From Mongoliitalea daihaiensis (lineage in GTDB: Bacteria > Bacteroidota > Bacteroidia > Cytophagales > Cyclobacteriaceae), in assembly GCF_021596945.1 (NCBI RefSeq), contig NZ_CP063779.1, positions 3,942,001-4,006,000 on the forward strand: 64,000 bases of DNA. The letters run 5' to 3'. The notes beneath the pieces were generated by a model. That model was not told the origin of the DNA. It was given only the letters and a program-made list of their open reading frames with translations, and searched no databases. This document shows positions 51,962 through 60,499 of this stretch, one piece after another; within the stretch, counting starts at the first letter, position 1, and each line of letters starts with the position of its first letter. Both the position numbers and the translations under genes were made by a program.

Positions 51962-53210
51962 AAAAGGAGGTTGCACCCCTAATCCAGAGGCTCGCACGAT
52001 GATTGCCTTCGAGCTAAAAAGCGCTTTCCGAGCCGATAGGGACGTAATTGTCTTTTAATTGCAATTACTGTAATATGATTTTTTTATGTTTATAATTTTT
52101 GAATGGAGGTAAAAGCTTTTGAGATTTTTACATACATGTTCGTTACTTTTTGCATCGCCCAAAAAGTAACCAAAAAGGCTAGTCAGAAAAATCCTTCTCC
52201 CCGCAGGGCCCACGCTGGCCCGGTTTTCTGACGTCCCGCCCGCCAGTAGTGCCAGCGGCTAATAGTAACAAAGTATAAATAGGACTTTTTTATCTATCCA
52301 AATATAAAACCATCAATCCGTGTCAAATCTGTTCAATCTCCTAGATCTGTGAGAGAATTCGGTTTTTCTGACATCCTCCCCGCACGTACTACCAGCGGTA
52401 GCGGTAAGTGAACAGTGAGCAGTGAACAGTGTAGTAACAAAAATCGATTAACTTAAGGAAAACTAAGTCTTGTCTCTTGATTCTTGGTTCTTGGTTCTAA
52501 ATCTAAAATCTAAAATTATAAATCTGCGCCAAATCTGTTCAATCTCTTGGATCTGTGAGAGAATTCGGTTTTTCTGACCTCCTCCCCGCAAGTGCTACCA
52601 ACGGCTTCATATACCCTTCAAAATCTTTTTTCCGCGATTTCTGCGCTTTCTGCGAGAGGCTTTCGGTTTTTCTGACCTCCTCCCCGCACGTACTGCCTGC
52701 GGTAAGTGAATAGTGAGCAGTGAACAGTTAACAGTGTAGTAACAAAAATCGATTAACTTAAGGAAAATTAAATCTTGTTTCTTGTCTCTTGATTCTTGTT
52801 TCTAAATCTAAAATCTAAAATTATAAATCTGCGCCAAATCTGTTCAATCTCTTGGATCTGTGAGAGAATTCGGTTTTTCTGACCTCCTCCCCGCAAGTGC
52901 TACCAACGGCTTCATATACCCTTCAAAATCTTTTTTCCGCGATTTCTGCGCTTTCTGCGAGAGGCTTTCGGTTTTTCTGACCTCCTCCCCGCATCAGTAC
53001 TACTAGCGGATAATCTTTAAATAAATATTCAGGATTTTTTTATCTGTCCAAATATAAAACCATCAATCCGTGTCAAATCTGTTCAATCTCCTCGATCTGT
53101 GAGAGGCATGCGAGAGAATTTCGGTTTTTTTGACCTCCCGCTCGCTAGTGCTACCAACGGTTAGTGGCAAATATATAAAGGTTTTGGACAGTAAATAGCT
53201 AGAAATTAGT

Positions 53211-53329
53211 CTCAATTCTCAATTCTCGCTTCTCGTTTCTCGCTTCTCGTTTCTTATCTCTTGATTCTTGATTCTTGATTCTTGGTTCTTGATTCTTGAT
53301 TCTTGGTTCTAAATCTAAAATTATAAATC
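53211..53329. repeat. 17-unit heptad array with three family types
   Basis: The units CTCAATT, CTCGCTT and CTCGTTT pass via CTTATCT into CTTGATT and CTTGGTT (14 units, 53211-53308), then CTAAATC, TAAAATT and ATAAATC, all in register. Confidence 0.9.
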
Positions 53330-53414
53330 TGCGCCAAATCTGTTCAATCTCCTGGATCTGTGAGAGGCATTTGAGAAGTACTGAAGAAGATAGATAAGAG
53401 GGGAAGGAAATGAG

Positions 53415-54782
53415 TTACAATTTTAGTAAGGCCATTGCTACTCCGAAGTAAACGGCTAAGCCTAACAAATCATTGGCGGTGGTGATGAAGGGTCCGGAGG
53501 CGATTGCGGGGTTGATGCCGAATTTATCGAGCACCAACGGTGTAACAGTACCCATAAAGGATGCTAGTAATACTACGCAAAACATGGCTAAACCAATGGT
53601 GACTCCGAAAATGCTTTCGAATCCATAAATGAAATGGACGACGAGAAATACGAATATCCCCAACACTACTCCGTTGACCAAAGCGATGGAAAGCCCTTTG
53701 ACAAATCGTTGCCAAGGAGTATCGTCAAATACGGATTTAGATGCCAATGTTTGTACCACTAAGGAGGAGGATTGTATACCTACATTTCCGCCCGTAGCCG
53801 CTACCAATGGAATAAAAGAAGCCAAGGCAATGTATTTGTTCAGCCCATCCTCAAAGAAGCCGATGATCTTTGCTCCCATCAAACCGCCTATGACGCCGAT
53901 CAGCAGCCAAGGAAGCCGTGCTTTGGAAATCCTGAAAATAGAATCTGACTCCTCCACATCTGCGGAGATACCTGTCATGGCTTGCATATCTTCTTCCGAT
54001 TGCTCGCGTATCAAATCCAAGACATCATCCACGGTAATTCTTCCCACCAACCGGTTCTTGGCATTGACCACAGGAATGGATTCCAAATCGTACTTTCGCA
54101 TGATTTCGGCTACTTCCTCTCCTTCCAAATGGGTTTCTACCGAGACAATATCCGGCTCGTAAATATCCATGATTTTGGTATCGGAGGCGGCAAGGATAAT
54201 TTTCTTCAGGGAAACCCGTCCCAACAAATGCTGTTTGTTGTCTACCACGTAAATGGAATAGATTTTCTCTACTCGCTCCGCCTGTCTACGGATTTCCTCG
54301 ATGGTCTGTACCACATTCCAATTTTGGTTGGCTTTGATAAATTCCTTCGCCATCAAACCACCCGCTGAATCTTCGTCGTAGCGTAAGAGGTCGAGGATGT
54401 TGGCAGATTTCTCCTTTTCAGTCAAATGGGAAATCACATCCTCCCGCTCCTTGAACGGCATAAGGATCAGAATATCCACCGCATCATCGGACTCCATGTG
54501 TTCGATAAAGGAGGCGAGTTCGGATGGTTCCATCTCGCGAATGACCTTCTGCAAAGAGTCCTCGTCCAATTCAATCAGGATGTCAGCAGCGATGGTAGAC
54601 TCGAGCAAACGCAGCACATAGAGTGCCTCCTCCATATTCAATTCATCCAAGATAGCAGCAATATCCGCAACATTGCCTCCATCCAAGGATTCCTTGATAA
54701 AGTCTATATCCTGTACTTCAATGCCTTCCCGTAGACTCTCCAGGTATTCTTTGGATAATGAAAATGATTTTATTGGTTCCAA
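53415..54782 (-). CDS. mgtE: Magnesium transporter MgtE
   Basis: This 455-residue protein has the full MgtE layout: an N-terminal helical MgtE_N domain (about 30-130), a CBS pair (about 135-255, with VSLKKIILAASD and DVDDVLDLI-like VDDVLDLIREQ) and a five-helix membrane domain (WLLIGVIGGLMGAKI, ATGGNVGIQSSSLVVQ, GVVLGIFVFLVVHFIYG, TPLVLDKFGINPAIASGPFITTANDLLGLAVYFG). It imports Mg2+ and is gated by cytoplasmic Mg2+ through the N and CBS domains. The start codon is TTG and overlaps the 3' end of rsmA by 13 bp; there is no nearby ATG. Confidence 0.93.
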   Translation of the reverse strand: MEPIKSFSLSKEYLESLREGIEVQDIDFIKESLDGGNVADIAAILDELNMEEALYVLRLLESTIAADILIELDEDSLQKVIREMEPSELASFIEHMESDDAVDILILMPFKEREDVISHLTEKEKSANILDLLRYDEDSAGGLMAKEFIKANQNWNVVQTIEEIRRQAERVEKIYSIYVVDNKQHLLGRVSLKKIILAASDTKIMDIYEPDIVSVETHLEGEEVAEIMRKYDLESIPVVNAKNRLVGRITVDDVLDLIREQSEEDMQAMTGISADVEESDSIFRISKARLPWLLIGVIGGLMGAKIIGFFEDGLNKYIALASFIPLVAATGGNVGIQSSSLVVQTLASKSVFDDTPWQRFVKGLSIALVNGVVLGIFVFLVVHFIYGFESIFGVTIGLAMFCVVLLASFMGTVTPLVLDKFGINPAIASGPFITTANDLLGLAVYFGVAMALLKL

Positions 54783-55552
54783 GACTCCTCTATTTTTTGG
54801 GTTAAACGAACAAATTCATGCACATCTAGCTGTTCCGCCCGCTTGTCCATTACAGGATCAGCATTTAATTCGGCAGAAACATTGAATGGCTTCATGCAAT
54901 TTCTTAGGGTTTTTCTACGTGTAGCAAACCCTTGTTTCACTACTTTGAAAAACAGCTTTTCATCACAGTCCAAGGACGCAACCTCATTTCTTTTGAGGCG
55001 GATGACCCCTGAGTTCACTTTTGGCGGGGGATTAAATACACCCGGAGGAACAGAGAACAGGTACTCAATATCGTAAAAGGCCTGTAACAGGACTGAGAGA
55101 ATACCATAATCTTTATTGCCTTTTGGCGAAGCGATGCGCGCTGCTACTTCCTTCTGCAACATGCATACCACTTCTGTCACATGTTTGCGTTCTTCCAATA
55201 TTTTAAAAAAAATCTGGGAAGAAATATTGTAAGGGAAGTTGCCTACGACAGCGTAGTCCCCTTGCATCAAGGGTGCAAAATCCTTTTTCAAGTAGTCCGC
55301 TTCGATGATCTTCTCGCCTAAGTCTGGGTACTTTTGATGCAAGTACGCAATGGACTCTGTATCAATATCCACGAGGTACAAGTTCCAATCCTTTTCTCGC
55401 AAGAAATCCGTCAACACCCCCATTCCCGGTCCTATTTCCAATACTTTTTTTACCCCTTGATGGCCTGTGAGGGCTTCTGCAATTCGCTGAGCGATACTTA
55501 AATCTGTCAGAAAATGCTGCCCTAGGTGTTTTTTGGGTTTGACCTTGTCCAT
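54770..55552 (-). CDS. rsmA: 16S rRNA (adenine1518/1519-N6)-dimethyltransferase
   Basis: The 260-residue KsgA/RsmA protein has KPKKHLGQHFLTD, VLEIGPGMGVLTDFL (SAM-binding motif I), VVGNFPYNISSQIFFKIL (motif IV, NFPY instead of NLPY) and a C-terminal helical domain. It dimethylates two adjacent adenines at the 3' end of 16S rRNA. The overlap with mgtE downstream suggests one transcript. Confidence 0.95.
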   Translation of the reverse strand: MDKVKPKKHLGQHFLTDLSIAQRIAEALTGHQGVKKVLEIGPGMGVLTDFLREKDWNLYLVDIDTESIAYLHQKYPDLGEKIIEADYLKKDFAPLMQGDYAVVGNFPYNISSQIFFKILEERKHVTEVVCMLQKEVAARIASPKGNKDYGILSVLLQAFYDIEYLFSVPPGVFNPPPKVNSGVIRLKRNEVASLDCDEKLFFKVVKQGFATRRKTLRNCMKPFNVSAELNADPVMDKRAEQLDVHEFVRLTQKIEESWNQ

Positions 55553-55667
55553 GCGCCTAAATTGATATTTTTATATAAATTGCAATTCAAAAATAAGACA
55601 ATTATCACAAAGGCCTACTATGTTGTGTTAAGTCCTTGTGAAGGTTTGGCACGCTAATCCTATATTC

Positions 55668-56696
55668 ATGTATACTAGAAAACAGAAACCCATCATTGGT
55701 ATCAGCATTGGAGACATCAATGGCATCAGTGCAGAAGTGACCATGAAAGCCCTCTTAGACAATCGTATCATGCGTTTGGTGACGCCTGTCATCTACGGGC
55801 ATGGCAAGGCGATGGCTTTCTACCGCAAGCAGTTAGAACTTGAGGATTTTAATTTCATGCAGATCCGCTCTATAGATGAGGTGCATCATAAAAAAATCAA
55901 TTTGATCAACGTATTGGAGGAAAGTCCGGAAGTCCTTCCAGGGGTGGAAACGCAGGAATCTGGCAAGATGGCACTGGCGGCCTTGAATCAGGCGATTGAG
56001 GATTTGAAAACAGAAAAAATCGATGGATTGGTGACCGCACCACTCAATAAAAACAATATCAATTCCCCGGAAAGACCCTTTGTCGGACACACCGAATACC
56101 TGACCGAAGCTTTTGGAATAGAGGAAAGTTTGATGTTTTTGGTCTCTCCCGATATCCGCGTTGGCTTGGTGACGGGACATATTCCAATTAGTCAAGTAGC
56201 CAGCAAACTGACCGCAGCGAACATTCGAAAAAAGTTGGGCTTGATGCTTAGCTCCTTAGAAAATGACTTTGGCATCAACAAACCAAGGGTAGCAGTCCTA
56301 GGCTTGAATCCTCATGCAGGAGAAGATGGACTACTTGGCACGGAAGAAACTGAAATCATCGCCCCCGTAATCCGTGAATTCAAAGACAAGGGCAAATTGG
56401 TATTTGGTCCCTATCCTGCGGATGGTTTCTTTGGCATGATGCATCAGAAAAAATTCGATGGAGTTTTGGCTATGTACCACGATCAGGGATTGATTCCATT
56501 CAAGTCCATGGCTTTTGATAGCGGAGTGAATTTTACCGCAGGTCTACCCATCATCCGCACCTCCCCTGACCATGGCACTGCCTACAATATTGCCGGCAAA
56601 AATGTAGCAGATGAAGGCTCCATGCGCGCAGCTATTCTACAAGCTTACGACATCATCAAAAACCGCAGCAATTGGGAAAGCGAAGATGAAGAGTAA
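55668..56696 (+). CDS. pdxA: 4-hydroxythreonine-4-phosphate dehydrogenase
   Basis: This protein of about 342 residues starts from the ATG at 55668 (MYTRKQKPIIGISIGDINGIS); a GTG ten codons upstream is possible but adds residues not typical of the family. PdxA motifs: GDINGISAEV, VTAPLNKNNI, GHTEYLTE, LVTGHIPISQV, LGLNPHAGEDGLLGTEE, GPYPADGFF, MYHDQGLIPFK and SPDHGTAYNIAG. It is an NAD-dependent enzyme of vitamin B6 synthesis. It is divergent from rsmA and followed by a terminator. Confidence 0.95.
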   Translation: MYTRKQKPIIGISIGDINGISAEVTMKALLDNRIMRLVTPVIYGHGKAMAFYRKQLELEDFNFMQIRSIDEVHHKKINLINVLEESPEVLPGVETQESGKMALAALNQAIEDLKTEKIDGLVTAPLNKNNINSPERPFVGHTEYLTEAFGIEESLMFLVSPDIRVGLVTGHIPISQVASKLTAANIRKKLGLMLSSLENDFGINKPRVAVLGLNPHAGEDGLLGTEETEIIAPVIREFKDKGKLVFGPYPADGFFGMMHQKKFDGVLAMYHDQGLIPFKSMAFDSGVNFTAGLPIIRTSPDHGTAYNIAGKNVADEGSMRAAILQAYDIIKNRSNWESEDEE

Positions 56697-56723
56697 TTCA
56701 TCGACCCAACAACCCAAAAAATC

Positions 56724-56754
56724 AAAGCCTCCATTCTCTTGGGGGCTTTTTTTT
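56724..56754 (+). terminator. Terminator after pdxA, probably bidirectional
   Basis: Arms AAAGCCTCC and GGGGGCTTT (one G-T pair) with an 8-nt loop are followed by eight T on the plus strand. On the minus strand the stem is followed by GATTTTTT, so it may also end the convergent methyltransferase gene. Confidence 0.82.
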
Positions 56755-56850
56755 ACATCAATACCTTATGCGATGTTGGCAGCTGTTGGCTTTGATGAAC
56801 TCAATCAGACACGTAGACCCCACTTGCAAAAGATTGGATTTGAAGCTTAG

Positions 56851-57390
56851 CTACTCCACCACCCAATAGAACAAGCGATGAACTTTCCCCTCGGGAGACT
56901 GCACCCTTATGGTTTTCATGGGCTCCCAGTCACCGATAGGATATTGATGGGAAATAATACGAGAGCCTTTGGGCATGGCCTGAATTTTGGGAAGCAGTTT
57001 TTCGTTGATATCGGGGAAAAGGTAAAGGATCAGCACAGTGGCCTGATTGAAATCAAATGCAAATAAATCTCCCTGAACAAATCGAACCTGCTCCGAAACT
57101 CCAGCCTCCAAAGCCAATGAATCTGCCAAAGTCACCAAATCTGGGTCAATTTCTACTCCCAAGGCCTGAATACCAAATTGCTTGGCCGCCCCAATTGGAA
57201 TTCTTCCATCACCTGAACCCAAATCCAATAAAACATCATCAGCTTGGAACTCTGCCAAGTCAAACATCGCCTGCATCACCGCTTCTGACGTTGTCACATA
57301 GGGCACTATATCTCCCACACTCGCCTGTGCAAATGCAGTCCCCCACCCCAGCATCCAACCAAAAAGTATCATACACATAGTCTTCATCAT
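56851..57390 (-). CDS. Exported SAM-dependent methyltransferase-like protein
   Basis: The 179-residue protein has a signal peptide (MKTMCMILFGWMLGWGTAFAQA) and a class I methyltransferase core: VLLDLGSGDGRIPIGAAKQ (motif I), LGVEIDPDLV (motif II), VRFVQGDLFAFDF, and VLILYLFPDINEKLLPKI. Similar exported methyltransferase-like proteins are known in Bacteroidota and other groups, sometimes with a lysine-methyltransferase assignment. The substrate is unknown; the presence of SAM outside the cytoplasm is an open question. Confidence 0.75.
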   Translation of the reverse strand: MMKTMCMILFGWMLGWGTAFAQASVGDIVPYVTTSEAVMQAMFDLAEFQADDVLLDLGSGDGRIPIGAAKQFGIQALGVEIDPDLVTLADSLALEAGVSEQVRFVQGDLFAFDFNQATVLILYLFPDINEKLLPKIQAMPKGSRIISHQYPIGDWEPMKTIRVQSPEGKVHRLFYWVVE

Positions 57391-57564
57391 AAAGTAAAAA
57401 TACAGAAAAATTAGAAGGAATAGGGAATGGGATTCCTGTCAATGGTTGAGCGCTGCAAAAAAATGATAGCAGCTAGCTTTCCCTAAAGATGGCAACAGGT
57501 GTCTTACCTCTTGTGTCTAAAATCTCTCCTGTCCATTCTCTATTCCGTACTTTCTCTGAGACCC

Positions 57565-58512
57565 TTAGGTTTTTGGCACTTGGAAATAAACGGTACACCC
57601 CTCTCCTTCCTGCGACTCGACCCAACAGCTACCACCTTGGTTTTCGAGAATTTTTTTAACAATTGCTAGCCCCATGCCACTCCCTTGAAATTTTTGGTTA
57701 GTGCTCAAACGACGAAACACATAAAAAATCTCCTCATGAAATTCCTCAGAAACACCCATGCCATTATCCTTGACAAAAAACTGAAAAAATTGCCCCTCTA
57801 CCTTGTATCCCACATGAATTTTAGGTTTGATCCCATTTTTGGAAAATTTCAGTGCATTGTCGAGCAAATTCAAAAATATCCGAACGTAATCCTCCCGATG
57901 CCCAACCACTACCGGTAAATCATCTACACGTAAAATCGCCTGCTTTTCCTCCACTTTTCGGGCTAGTTTCTCTTGAATGACCTTCAGTATCTCATTCAAA
58001 TCCAGTTCAGTCAACTCTGAAATGTTTTCCCGAGCTGTTGAATATTCCAAAAAATCAAAAAGAGTAGTTCTCATATTAAGCGCTCCTTCATGAGCAAAGC
58101 CAATATAACTCTTAGCCTTATCATCCAAGCCCACAAAATATTTGCTTTTAAACAGGTCTAAAAAGTTGGTCACCATCCGTAAGGGTTCTAATAAATCTTT
58201 AGATGCCGAGAAAACAAAGCTTTCCAAATCCTTATTGTTTTTTTCAAACTCCCGACTTTTGAGGAGCAAGAGCTTGTTGAGGCGTTTCTGCTCTTCTAAT
58301 TTGTCATCCAACTGCCCGTAAAACCAATTGACCAAAACGTACAACAAAACACCTGTAAGAAACACATACACAAATCCTTTCAGGGTTTGAAAATACGTGA
58401 TATTCTGAATATCAGAGGGTTCTAAAAAAAGTAAAACCAACCTATCGGAAAAGAAAATCCACAAGGCTCCAAAGGCACAATAGAGAATAGTGATTTTTAG
58501 TGCTGCATTCAT
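57565..58512 (-). CDS. Histidine-kinase homologue lacking the phospho-acceptor His
   Basis: This 315-residue membrane protein has two membrane segments (about 5-25 and 45-66), a short coiled coil (68-95), a HisKA-like dimerisation part and an intact HATPase domain: N box FLNLLDNALKFS, G1 DNGMGV, F box FYVFRRL, G2 GSGMGLAIVKK. The H box, normally ASHDLQEPLR in this group, reads ASKDLLEPLR, with Lys at residue 105 (codon at 58198-58200). ATP binding is probably kept but autophosphorylation at the usual His is not possible. It may act as a partner of another kinase. No response regulator is next to it. Confidence 0.82.
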   Translation of the reverse strand: MNAALKITILYCAFGALWIFFSDRLVLLFLEPSDIQNITYFQTLKGFVYVFLTGVLLYVLVNWFYGQLDDKLEEQKRLNKLLLLKSREFEKNNKDLESFVFSASKDLLEPLRMVTNFLDLFKSKYFVGLDDKAKSYIGFAHEGALNMRTTLFDFLEYSTARENISELTELDLNEILKVIQEKLARKVEEKQAILRVDDLPVVVGHREDYVRIFLNLLDNALKFSKNGIKPKIHVGYKVEGQFFQFFVKDNGMGVSEEFHEEIFYVFRRLSTNQKFQGSGMGLAIVKKILENQGGSCWVESQEGEGCTVYFQVPKT

Positions 58513-58777
58513 TGATGAAGAGAAACAATCCTTTGAAATATAGCTAAAAAACCTAGATTCTTAAAAAACTTTATGTAATTATCCGCTTCCACTCGAGTCG
58601 CTAAGCAAATGAATAAATTGAGTGTATTTTCAGGCATCTATTGACTCTGATCGATTAACTGGAATGTATTTGGGTTATTTTAATTCTAGCGTAATTACGG
58701 ATCATCAGATAACTTCACTCTGTTTCTTTAAGACAAAAAAATATTGTTTATCTTTCTACCTGATAGCGCTATTCTCT

Positions 58778-59986
58778 ATGAACCATCTTACCATGCGATT
58801 ATGGGTACTATTCTTGCTGCAATTCATTGCTAGTGTAACTTTTGGAGGTCAAGACAGTACCCAAGTCACCAAAAAAGAAAAGTCTATATCCATCGTTCCG
58901 CTGCCTGCTATTTCAGCCAACCCGACAGCTGGATTGATTCTTGGCATGGCTCCTTCCTTCAATTGGGTGATGGGCAACCCTGAAAGCACATCCATGTCCA
59001 CCGCTATTGGGATGGCTTTGGTAACCACCAAGCGGCAGCTCTTTACTTCCTTGCGCTCCAATGTATTTCTTCGGGATGATTCATGGACATTGCTTACCGA
59101 TTTCCGCTTCAATATCAATAATCAACCTTCCTTTGGACTAGGCAGTACACTCAATTTTGTTAGAGATTTATCCCCTCCAGACCTCTCCACTACAGATATT
59201 TTAGGAAAAGAAATGTTGTTTTTCAATCATTTCAGGGCATATGGCACAGCCAAAAAACGACTGGGGAACAGTAGATTTTTTTATGGCTTGGGCTTTCATT
59301 ACGATGCTATGAGCAAAATTGATGTTCGAGAACAAAACTTTGAAGAACTGCCCGGTTTTTTTCAAGCCTATAACGAAGGCTTGGACATACCAACAGATGC
59401 TTTTCGACAGACAGGTTTCTCTTTGAATGCGGTCTACGATACCCGGGACAATGTGGCCAATACGTACAAAGGTAAATACTTGTTTGCTTCTTGGAGAGGC
59501 TTTTCTGAAGCCCTAGGAAGCACTTCTAATTCTGGACAGTTATGGGTCGAATACCGCGACTATTTAACACTAAACAAGGAAAGACCCCGGAATATACTAG
59601 CCTTATGGTCTTATGTTTGGACAGTTACTGGAGGAGATGTTCCTTATTTGTTTCTCCCAGCGGTAGGTTGGGATATGTTTTCCCGCTCAGGAAGAGGCTA
59701 TACGCAGGGGCGTTTTAGAGGAGAAGATTTATTTTATACTGAGCTAGAGTGGCGATTTCCCTTACAACGGAAAAAAGACCGTTGGGGTGGAACCCTATTT
59801 GCTAACACCACAAGTGCGAGTTCGCGCACCCAAGACCTTGGAATCTTAGAAACCTTTCAACTGGGATATGGACTGGGCCTGCGCTACATGGTTCTTCCAA
59901 AAAAACGAATCAACATTGCCTTGGATTATGGTTGGGGAGCCGGCGGCGCTTCCGGAATTTTCCTGAATGTTAACGAGATGTTTTGA
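58778..59986 (+). CDS. Outer-membrane beta-barrel protein (Omp85/BamA C-terminal type)
   Basis: This protein of about 402 residues starts from an ATG at 58778 or 58793, directly before the signal peptide MRLWVLFLLQFIASVTFGG; the frame continues upstream but adds no typical residues. The mature chain is made of beta-strands as in the surface-antigen domain of the Omp85 family: IVPLPAISANPTAGLILG, NAVYDTRDNVANTYKGKYL, GRGYTQGRFRGEDLFYTELEWRFP (with the RGxGYxxGRFRG-like motif) and a C-terminal strand ending in Phe. POTRA domains are missing. Function unknown; outer-membrane location is well supported. Confidence 0.75.
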   Translation: MNHLTMRLWVLFLLQFIASVTFGGQDSTQVTKKEKSISIVPLPAISANPTAGLILGMAPSFNWVMGNPESTSMSTAIGMALVTTKRQLFTSLRSNVFLRDDSWTLLTDFRFNINNQPSFGLGSTLNFVRDLSPPDLSTTDILGKEMLFFNHFRAYGTAKKRLGNSRFFYGLGFHYDAMSKIDVREQNFEELPGFFQAYNEGLDIPTDAFRQTGFSLNAVYDTRDNVANTYKGKYLFASWRGFSEALGSTSNSGQLWVEYRDYLTLNKERPRNILALWSYVWTVTGGDVPYLFLPAVGWDMFSRSGRGYTQGRFRGEDLFYTELEWRFPLQRKKDRWGGTLFANTTSASSRTQDLGILETFQLGYGLGLRYMVLPKKRINIALDYGWGAGGASGIFLNVNEMF

Positions 59987-60098
59987 TCAAAAATAATGTC
60001 TTTTCAATGAATTAATTGAACTTTTTTGATTCTATCTCGTATATTCAACAGAGTCCAACGCAGGGAGATTGGATATTAGATTTTGTTCCCGATCACTT
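59987..60098. other. Spacer after the barrel gene
   Basis: AT-rich sequence without a clear terminator or gene; it leads into the heptad arrays. Confidence 0.4.
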
Positions 60099-60344
60099 AA
60101 AGGATGAAGGCAGAAGGATGAATTGGGTTTTAAACTACCAATCACCAATCAACTAATCACCAATCACTTAAAAGATGAAGGATGAAGGCAGAAGGATGAA
60201 TTGGGTTTTAAACTACCAATCACCAATCCACTAATCACCATTCACTTAAAGGATGAAGGATAAACTGAGTTTTGAACTACCAATCACCAATCAACTAATC
60301 ACCAATCACTTAAAGGACGAAATATGAACTAGATTTTAGACTAC
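60099..60344. repeat. Higher-order heptad repeat, four copies of 64-78 bp
   Basis: Four copies of a unit of the form ACTTAAAGGATGAAGG, ATTGGGTTTTAAACTACC and AATCACCAATCAACTAATC follow each other, with length differences of whole heptads (AAGGATG units). The fourth copy passes into the array at 60345-60491. Confidence 0.85.
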
Positions 60345-60491
60345 CAATCACTCTTCACTGTTCACTATTCACTAATCACTGTTCACTACTCACTGTTCAC
60401 TAATCACTATTCACTAATCACTATTCACTGTTCACTAATCACTGTTCACTAATCACTATTCACTGTTCACTAACCACTATTCACTAACCAC
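60345..60491. repeat. 21-unit heptad array directly before the ThDP-enzyme gene
   Basis: There are 21 units of the type TNNYCAC (TAATCAC, TATTCAC, TGTTCAC, TAACCAC and others; the first is CAATCAC) without a single indel. The array ends 8 bp before the ATG at 60500. Only the second, third and fourth positions vary. Confidence 0.95.
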
Positions 60492-60499
60492 TACCCCCC

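Larger units (their letters stand above)
51781..53400. repeat. Mosaic repeat region between wza and mgtE
   Basis: No credible gene. It starts with GGAATGW heptads and a complete long unit (CGAGGGTTATATAAA, TC/GA hairpin at 51942-51961, GGCTCG/CGAGCC element, hairpin module 52142-52170, core near 52221). Several core-tail combinations follow: cores near 52360, 52566, 52664, 52870, 52971 and 53124 with alternating tails (TAAGTGAACAG, CTTCATATACCC, ATAATCTTTAAATA). It ends with the heptad array at 53211-53329. Confidence 0.82.

Noticed and set aside
38578-53160. Core repeats as integron attC sites
   Set aside because: No AAC/GTT recombination boxes with the expected spacing, no integrase gene, and no cassette genes between copies.
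55553-55637. TATTTTTG on the minus strand as a promoter of rsmA-mgtE
   Set aside because: The -7 box fits, but the only TTG upstream is at 12 bp, too close for the usual 17-23 bp spacing; left out of the feature list.
56611-56850. 79-codon ORF after pdxA
   Set aside because: It overlaps the end of pdxA out of frame and runs through the terminator stem.
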